This document shows, one piece after another, positions 57,072-64,000 of a stretch of DNA of 64,000 nucleotides (positions within the stretch are counted from its first letter, which is position 1; the number at the start of each line of letters is the position of its first letter). The translations under genes were made by a program, and so were the position numbers. The notes beneath the pieces are model-generated. The model was not told the DNA's origin, made no database searches, and saw only the letters and a list, made by a program, of their open reading frames with translations. This stretch comes from Favolaschia claudopus (Eukaryota; Basidiomycota; Agaricomycetes; Agaricales; Mycenaceae). The DNA lies in the NCBI GenBank assembly GCA_037176885.1, contig JAWWNJ010000068.1:186001-250000 (forward strand). Reading direction: 5' to 3'.

Positions 57072-58935
57072 TTATAAAGCTCGTCCGCCGGAACCATTGC
57101 TGTCCGTGAGCTTGATGCCTTTGGCACGTAATATCTCCAAAGTAGAGATCCAGGGATTTTTCGGAATCTCGCGTCTGCGACGAGTGAGCTTGGAAGAGAA
57201 TACAAGTCAAAAACTCACTCTGCCTTGGGCCACTTAACATCAAGACCCTGAATTTCTTTCAGGAGCGGGAAGCTCTCGAGAGCGATATTCTGAAACATCT
57301 GCCTATGCGTCCCCATTTTTGTGCTAGTAGGGCTTGAGTTTTTCAAGATAAAATGAGCGAAAGCGTCAAAATGCGTACCATTCGAACCGCAATTTTCGCA
57401 GCGAGGTGTGTGGGACAGAGCATGCGATGAAGTTGTCATGGTCTCGCAAAAAGGTCAGAGAACCGACAGGAGCTAACACTGTGAGAGTTTCCATGTTAGT
57501 GCAAAGCTCGAACATCTTGGCCGCTGCATGGAGTTCAATCGGCGCAGTGACATGGAGAAGTTTGTCTGCATGTTTCTGAATAAAAGGGATCGCAGATGAT
57601 GCATCTATGCCGTGGTGTAGCCGGAGTTCGCGTAAAGAGGGGAGGCTGAAAGCAGAAAATGATGAGCTGAACGGCATGAGTTTATTCGTACTTACGGTAA
57701 ATCCAGGTCAAGACGGAATAGCGCCGGATGTGTTTCGGTAAGAACATCCAGAACCTCCAACGTATTCAAAGCTGAAAATCCTGCCGAAGGAGCTGAAAAT
57801 CGATATCCTTGAACCGTCCAGGACAAGCTCTTCAAAGAAGTAAAAGGCTGTAGAATCTTGGGATCGACAGAACGAGGCAGGTCGGAGCTCAGCACAACCG
57901 AGAGCGCCTGGGTTGTCGGCCCGGAACTTTTCGCAACTCTTCTGAACTCGGTCGTTCCCTTGACATGGACGAAAGCAGCTGTGCGCGTCGCATCACCAGT
58001 GTTTGCCCTGGGCGACGCCGGTCTCCGCAGATCGTTGAAAAGTGAGATGAACGAAGGAACCGAATTGAATCAAAAAACATACAGCGGATAGCATTTGACA
58101 CGCGCTCTGAGAACCAAGTCGTTTTTGATCGAGTTCAGCATGGAGCGTCGATGCCCGTTGGAAAGCCGACAGTGGAAGAATTTGAAAAACTTTATTTTGA
58201 GCATTTTGCGAAGATGATCAGGGAATCTGGGGCCGGCGTCGACGAGCAGATTTTCCAAACTCCGAGACTTGGTCAAAGCAGCACACAGTGCGTGCGCGCG
58301 CTTCCCGGAAACAGTATGAATGAAAAATTCATCATCAAAGTACGGGAAATAAAATGATTTCTGTTCACTGTTGAGCTGCGCCCTCATGTGAAGCGAAGAA
58401 GAGTCTGCATACATACCAGCTTGTTCCATTTCGGAATGCAACCTTCGAGTGTGGTTACCAGCAGATTGGTTGAGCTATTTGCCTTCAGCTCGTCGCGGTC
58501 ATCAACGAGGATGACCCGTCGAGGATTGATGAGGGAGAGCCCTCTACAGAGCCCTCGGACATCGTCTCGGGGCCAGAGATTGAGACTAAGAAAGACATCG
58601 GTGATATTGGGAGCAGAGCGAAGGATAGCTTCCATCGCGTCACCAAAAGCCCCTTCAACTCGAACCTTCTTGATGAAGCGACCAATCTCGTGGTGTGCCT
58701 CGAGGATGGCCCTGAGAGCCTCTGCCTGAGCAGTGGTACGAAGGATAATGACGCTGTACAGCAGAGGTGTTGCTACCCGGAACCATGCCTTGCAGACCAG
58801 TAGATAGGACGAGGACGAGTACCCCGGCGCCAACAGCTGCTTTATTGAAGGGTCGGAAAAGACTTTATCGGAAAACTTGAGGGCAGGAGTGAGGATTTTT
58901 GAGAGAATTTCGTCGGGAAGGTGACTCCCGGACAT
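57072..58935 (-). CDS. F-box-like protein with a diverged LRR-type C-terminus
   Basis: Multi-exon gene. Exon 1 (58417-58935) starts MSGSHLPDEILSKILTPAL, an F-box-like motif with the conserved LP-DEIL and a later LLVCKAWFRVATPLLYS. Downstream exons carry repeats typical of the Agaricomycete F-box family: SLENLLVDAGPRF, LQPFTSLKSLSW, LNTLEVLDVL, LPSLRELRLHHG, TSLRKLRF, FPLLKEI. The last exon ends LRAKGIKLTDSNG and a stop at 57072. F-box proteins recruit substrates to SCF ubiquitin ligases; this one's substrate is unknown. Exon ends between 57200 and 58400 are only approximate. It interrupts the BTB cluster. Confidence 0.8.
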
Positions 58936-59469
58936 CCTGGTGGATGTGGAAAGACTTGGACGACGAGCACATGAAGATGATTAACTGGCCATGGGTTTGC
59001 GATGATCGAATGATCGGAATGTCGCGACTGCATCCCGTTCAAGGCCCGGGCATCCCGCCGCTGATCGAACGAAAAATTCTAAAGTAGTCTCCCGGGACAG
59101 TTCATATACTAGTAATTGACCCAAAATCTAAAAGTCGACCATTGACATCTGTTTACATTAATTCAAAGAGATGGTTCCACATTCAAAGATGGTCCCGGGC
59201 CAACACCCAGTAAAATATAGGAATCTCGTTTCGTTCCATACTGAGTTTGTACTGAGTAATTTATTTGCAAGCATTGCCGGGAGCTTATAAAAGCGACTGC
59301 GGCCTCATACACTCGGTCCGAGACGGGTTTGGTAAATATACATTCGCCCCAAAGAGCCTGGAACAATGAATTTATAAGAGTTCTCCAAATTCTGCGAATC
59401 AGAGATGATTACTTAGTTTGCAATCCAAACGGCAGAACTGAGTCGGATGAGCGCACAAGTACATTGAGC
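58936..59469. other. Spacer between F-box gene and BTB14
   Basis: No gene seen. A small direct repeat ATTCAAAGA(GA)TGGT stands at about 59160-59195. Confidence 0.5.
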
Positions 59470-60544
59470 CTAGTCCCCATTCTTCAGCTCGCCCCACGGA
59501 GGAAGATCAAGTAAGCCAGGCAGCTCGTCCCACATTCTCTTGCGTCCAGAGGTAATGCAGTCCCGGATGTGCATGCCACAATTTCGACAAAAGCTGGTCA
59601 GCAGTCGCTCCGACGTCTCCCATTTCACAAGCGGAACAAGCGTTGACTTATCCATATGGTTCGCGAGAAAATTTTCTCGCAATGTACGACACGCGCTGGG
59701 ATTTGTACAATCGGCTTCGAAATCCCATTTCCTGAGCCACCCAATTGTATACCCCGGCTGGTATTGTTTGGCGAGGAGGCTTTGCTGGAACATGATGCAC
59801 CTGCGCAGATACACCAAAGGCAGAAGAACGGTTCGCGCGCCGTCTTTGATTCTGTCAAAGAAATCCGCCTGTGGAATACCGAATGTGAGACAGAGATTCT
59901 TGTGAGGGAGGAAGAGGATTATTAATACCGTTTTGAACCGCTTCACGGCATCTGTGTATGCACACGGGAGCACGGTCCAAAGATTATTTTCGGTAGCTAA
60001 AGCAATGACATCGAATAGCAAGGGAGCTGGTAACTCCAGAGTGGAGTATCGGGGCTTCGAAATCAACAAGTCGTATTCCTCGATTGTTGTCGGAAAGACA
60101 GCTGTAAGACGCGCCACGGCGGCATCCAAGAGATTCTTAAACTCGTATTTCCTGCCAAGTCGAACGAGAGCAGCAACTGCCGGAAAAGGCACCTTTTCTT
60201 GACAAAGGAAGGTCCTGTAAGAAAGGTACCTGAATATACGGGGTGGAAGGAAGTTCATGCAAGCGCACTTACGGCGAGTAGAGAGCTTTGAGTAGAAATT
60301 CGACGTCGACTGGGTCATCTGAAAGCTCGACTATAGGACAACCTTCAACGGTAGGCTGATCAGAGGGCTGAGGAAGCCCTTGCATGTCGCAGAAAACGGA
60401 AGAATTCTCTGCGAGAACGCTCCAGTGTACACGGAACTGCGTATATCCTGCCTGCAAAATGACACTTCCATCTGTTTTCCACAAGTCTGAGCGGGAGGTC
60501 TCCGTGTTGTCGGTGCGTTGGCGTTTTGCAGGCGGAGAAGACAT
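59470..60544 (-). CDS. BTB/POZ paralogue 14
   Basis: Exons 60273-60544, 59929-60214, 59470-59868; 318 residues. PPAKRQRTDNTETSRSDLW opens the protein. BTB landmarks SSVFCDMQGLPQPSDQP (FCDM instead of FSDM), exon 2 TFLCQEKVPFPAVAALV and VRLGRKYEFKNLLDAAVARL. Tail: RRCIMFQQSL, CTNPSAC, FCRNC; end LDLPPWGELKNGD. Exon 2 groups it with paralogues 10 and 12, exon 1 with paralogue 5. Confidence 0.87.
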
Positions 60545-60816
60545 GGTGGGAGGAGGAAAGCAGGTTTTGATCGTTTGATCACTACAGGCCCAAGTTTGAT
60601 CCGAGTTTTGAACCGTGGGAATGTTGAAGGTTTCGTTCGAATTAGATACGCTGTACATGAGTGGGACACATATGCCACTTGCAAGTCCACAAAGTATATT
60701 CCAGCTCAATAATTAACAAGGTTAAACATATAAGTACTTCGAGTTCGGGGGAAATGGTAAAGAAGAATAATAATAAGCGAACGAGTAAACACAGCTAATT
60801 AGAAACTGAGTGGATT

Positions 60817-61874
60817 CTAGCTGCCGTGATTCAACCTATCCCATGGAGGGAGGCCAAAAAAAGTGGGCAATTCATCCCACATCCTCTTTCGACCCGCGCG
60901 GATACACTCGTGAGCTGTGGTGGTACAAGTCAGGCAAAGCCCATGGTCCTCGAGATCCCCCGGTTTCATCAGAGCGTCAACAGTTGCCGCGTCCATGTAC
61001 ATCGCAAGTATCCCCTCCCGCTCGGTGCGACATTTCGCTGGCGTGGTGCAACCGCCAAACTCCCACCTTCTAACCCATCCTAGGGTATAACCGGGTTGAA
61101 ATTGTGCGACGAATATTTTTTCACGAGCGAGCAGACACTTCGTCAAATCTCCGGTGGAAAGGAAAGACATTGTGCCGTCCGGTCTCTCGAATCCTCGAAG
61201 GAGCTCTTCCTGAATATGCAGTCATAAGATTCATGTTATATATAGAGTCCAATTGCGTACGCACCAAGCCAAACTTTGTGGCATTATAGTATGCCCCCGG
61301 CAAGACGGATAGAATTTTATCTTCGCTAGCGAGAGATAGTATGTCGCGGCTGAGACCGTTGTAGGGTTCGATGGTTTGGTAGGAATTTGTCGCCTCGTCG
61401 TATTTCTCGAGGGTCGAAGGAAATTCAGTTCTGATGCGATCCAACCCCGACTCGTAAAGATATTCATAGCGATATTGGCGACCGAGTCTGATTAACGCCC
61501 TGACAATCGGGAATTGGAGCACTTTTTTGCAATGAAACGACCTCAATGCAATGGTGTGTCAAAATCACTGTGCCGGAGATTGCTAAAGGTCCAGGAGCTC
61601 ACGGATCGTAGAGTGCTTTCATGAGATACTCGACATCTTGTGGATCGTTGGAGAGAGCAAGCACGGGGCACCCGTCAACGATGCGGTGACTGGGATGCAA
61701 TTTCTGCACCATGCCACTGAACACGGCGGACTTGTGGCCGAGTACGCCTTTGTGGACACGCCAGTGCTTTGTATTTCCCGCCTCCAGGACAACATTTCCA
61801 TCCTCGAAATAAATCTTTGAACGCGTGATATCTGAGGTTTCGGTGCGTTTCCGTTTTGCGGGGGGTGAAGACAT
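60817..61874 (-). CDS. BTB/POZ paralogue 15 (diverged)
   Basis: Exons 61603-61874, 61265-61541, 60817-61209; 313 residues. The most diverged intact copy: PPAKRKRTETSDITRSKIY, then NTKHWRVHKGVLGHKSAVF in place of the usual FRVHWSVLALHSSVF, and MVQKLHPSHRIVDGCP in place of MQGLPQP...VEGCP. Exon 2 has IRLGRQYRYEYLYESGLDRI. Tail: TKCLLAREKI, YTLGWVRRWEF, CTTPAKC, LCLTC; end FGLPPWDRLNHGS. The intact frame over this divergence suggests selection on a distinct function. Confidence 0.85.
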
Positions 61875-62336
61875 GGTGGCAAGAAGAAAGAGATATGTGG
61901 CCACTGCACTTGATTGGCCGCCGGTTCGGTCCGTAACCCGACGTTCATGGAACAATGGAAAGTGAATCGAATAGCCGGGGTCGATTTCGCAGACATTAGA
62001 ACAAAGCGGGTTGATCAGGCCCAAGCGTCAATGTGAGGTCTATTGATCATCGTAACTTCGACCTCCATGCAACACTCGTCCTGCCCCAAGCTTATTACAA
62101 TGATCAAGCTACTATTCAAGACGGATGCCTTGCCACGGAACTTCTCAACAAGCCCGCTAAAAATCTCCTCAAAGCACTCGGTATTCTGTGTTCAGTCACC
62201 AGTGTCAAGCGTCGAGGAACTTGAAAGGAACAACATGTTGTATATGATCAAAACTCAAAGAATCGAATCCCGCGGTCCCGCAAATCATTCAGCAACCTTG
62301 AACAAGAACACAAGCATTTCAACCACAAACACATGA
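61875..62336. other. Spacer between BTB15 and BTB16
   Basis: Promoter of BTB15 and 3' flank of BTB16. Short plus frames at 62033-62336 are unsupported. Confidence 0.5.
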
Positions 62337-63415
62337 TTATACATCGTTCTTCAGTTCGTTCCACGCAGGGAGATTGAAAAAACCAGGCAAAAGCTCCCAC
62401 ATCTTCTTCCGTCCTTCCGCCATCGATTCCGCAATGTGCTCGCGACAACTGCGACAAAATTTGAGGTCCTCCAAATCACTCACTTGTCCAAAGGCACCAG
62501 TGGTCGCTGTGTCAATAAGATCGTCTTGAAGCGATGAACGTAATCTGCGGCAATAATTTGCTGTGGAGCAGGGGGCAAACGGCCACTTCCGCGCCCATCC
62601 AAACGTGTGACCAGGTTGAAATTGTTGCCCCAAAAGTTTTTCGCGGGCTGCGACGCAGCGGGTCAGGTCTTCGGGGGACAGGCGAGCAATCGTGCCGTCC
62701 GGCCTTTGGATACCTTCACAAAGCGCCTGCAGAACCGGTAAATCGTCTCGCACTCTTTTTGAGCTCAAACTCTATTATACGTACGGGGGTGGGAATTCTG
62801 CTTGCCACTTGAAAGCACACAGTCGGCAATACGGTCATGATGTTGTTTTCCTTAGCCAACGCAATGATGTCGAACTCTATCCCTGCTTGATACTGCATAG
62901 TGGTGTAGCCGTGCACCGGCGACTCGATTCTTTCATACTCCTCAAAGCTCGAGGGGAATTCAGATGTGAGGCGCTTTACTGCAGAGCTGAACAAGTCGTG
63001 AAAGTCGTACTTGCGCCCCATGCGCAAGAGAGCGGAAATCGCGGAAAAGGGAAGCTTCTCCTCCGCAAGAAACGTCCTAATGACAACGCATGCAATTAGA
63101 ATGATACGATGGAAATGAAGTAGAGTATACCGACGGGTTATAGAGGGCCTTCAGTATATATTCCACGTCAACAGAGTCGTCTGCGAGTTCGACGACAGGG
63201 CATTCTTCAACCGTGGGTTGGTCTGTAGGTTGGGGAAGCCCTCGCATGTCACTGAAGACAGACGAATGCAGCGCCAGTAGGCTCCAATGCACGCGAAACT
63301 GGATGTTTTTGGCCTGCAGAACGACGTTTCCATCGTCCATCCACGTTTCCGAGCGCGTTATGGGCGCGTTTTCTACGCGTTGGCGTTTTGCTGGAGGCGA
63401 GTTGTTGGGAGACAT
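62337..63415 (-). CDS. BTB/POZ paralogue 16
   Basis: Exons 63135-63415, 62785-63076, 62337-62726; 320 residues. NNSPPAKRQRVENAPITRS opens it. BTB landmarks SSVFSDMRGLPQPTDQP, exon 2 TFLAEEKLPFSAISALL and MRMGRKYDFHDLFSSAVKRL. Tail: LTRCVAAREKLLGQQFQPG, CSTANYC, FCRSC; end FNLPAWNELKNDV. The intron 1 donor GTCGGTATAC and acceptor CATTAG are canonical. Confidence 0.87.
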
Positions 63416-64000
63416 GGTGGGAGCAGCGGAGGTTTGGTGACGGATCTTGGACGGATCATCAATCAATTGATCGATCAAGACATGCTGACATCTTGTTGTC
63501 GGCCCGAATTTTGAACCGTCACTAACTGGCTATCACCGTGACCGCGCCCACTGGCTGCGCCCCGCCCAACCAGTGCACTCGATCAACATTCAAGCAGCCC
63601 TGCTACTTTCTTCTTGCTACCATTGTCTAGCCACTGGCCCATTGTTCAATGGCTCAACATTGTAATAGTGCTGAAGGTGATTGCATAGGCTCTCCTTATC
63701 GGAATCTCAGGACATCGAAAATCTGAACTTGTTGCGAAGGATTCACCCCATGGTCACGCATCAGGGAATTCGACTTGACCCCTTGTTTCGAAGAGGGCAT
63801 CCTCAATTCCAGTCTCCTCGGTGCGTTGACATCAAAACCACTGGACTTCATAATCGTGAATTGTCCTTGGAAGTGTTAATGCCCATCCATTAATTCTGCC
63901 GACAGTGCGCTCGTCGATGTCTATTGTTCCACAGATCCCGCAGATTTTCGAAGGGACTTTACGCCAAAACCTCGATTCTATGGGCAAACACGACGATGTC
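63416..64000. other. End of window, upstream of BTB16
   Basis: BTB16 promoter and then sequence without a supported gene. The 70-codon frame at 63681-63893 shows no family feature. Confidence 0.5.

Noticed and set aside
1..64000. tRNA, rRNA or CRISPR-like arrays
   Set aside because: GTTC-A-type boxes that I noticed (for example near 17581 and 25825) lack a partner A box and acceptor stem; no regularly spaced repeats were found.

Overview
The window is nuclear DNA of a mushroom-forming basidiomycete (Agaricomycetes, most likely Agaricales; a Mycena-like genome would fit). The signs are genes cut by many 45-70 bp introns with GT...AG ends, a Snt2-type chromatin reader, an ADIP/Msd1-type coiled-coil protein, an F-box protein, a fungal P450, and above all large lineage-specific paralogue clusters. 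I saw no bacterial, viral, rRNA or tRNA sequence. Exon joins were read by eye from frame, splice sites and paralogue comparison. For most genes the exon lengths add up to an intact frame.

Layout. 0.4-8.7 kb: two conserved housekeeping genes facing each other, a BAH-PHD-SANT-GATA-ePHD chromatin protein (+) and a Doa4/USP8-type deubiquitinase (-). 8.9-26.8 kb: five paralogues (A-E) of a roughly 600-residue secreted protein family that I do not recognise by name. A-C lie on the minus strand and D-E on the plus strand. The ADIP/SSX2IP-like microtubule-anchoring gene sits between the two groups. All five have a signal peptide, the same five-exon structure, a hallmark segment AEDLSPNH and a TATA-like box close to the ATG. 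The pattern suggests two arrestin-like beta-sandwich halves. 27.0-27.8 kb: an isochorismatase-type cysteine hydrolase.

28.4-63.4 kb: a cluster of 16 BTB/POZ paralogues, 14 apparently intact and two broken. Each intact copy has a KRQR-like basic N-terminus, a BTB domain split by intron 1 at the same place, and a C-terminal domain with conserved cysteines (C-x5-C then C-x2-C) ending in a LPPW-ELKN-type motif. Other genes interrupt the cluster: an intact 12-exon cytochrome P450, ribosomal protein eS4, a phi-type glutathione S-transferase and an F-box protein. The cluster also holds signs of rearrangement: a MITE inside an intron of a decayed BTB copy, two adjacent elements with shared terminal inverted repeats, a BTB copy reduced to its two ends, a duplicated 3' half of the GST gene, and mosaic BTB copies.

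How the parts relate. The conserved genes have independent roles. The two paralogue clusters look like fast-evolving gene families growing by tandem duplication, inversion and gene conversion. The secreted family A-E and the cysteine-rich tail of the BTB proteins are the best candidates for undescribed biology.
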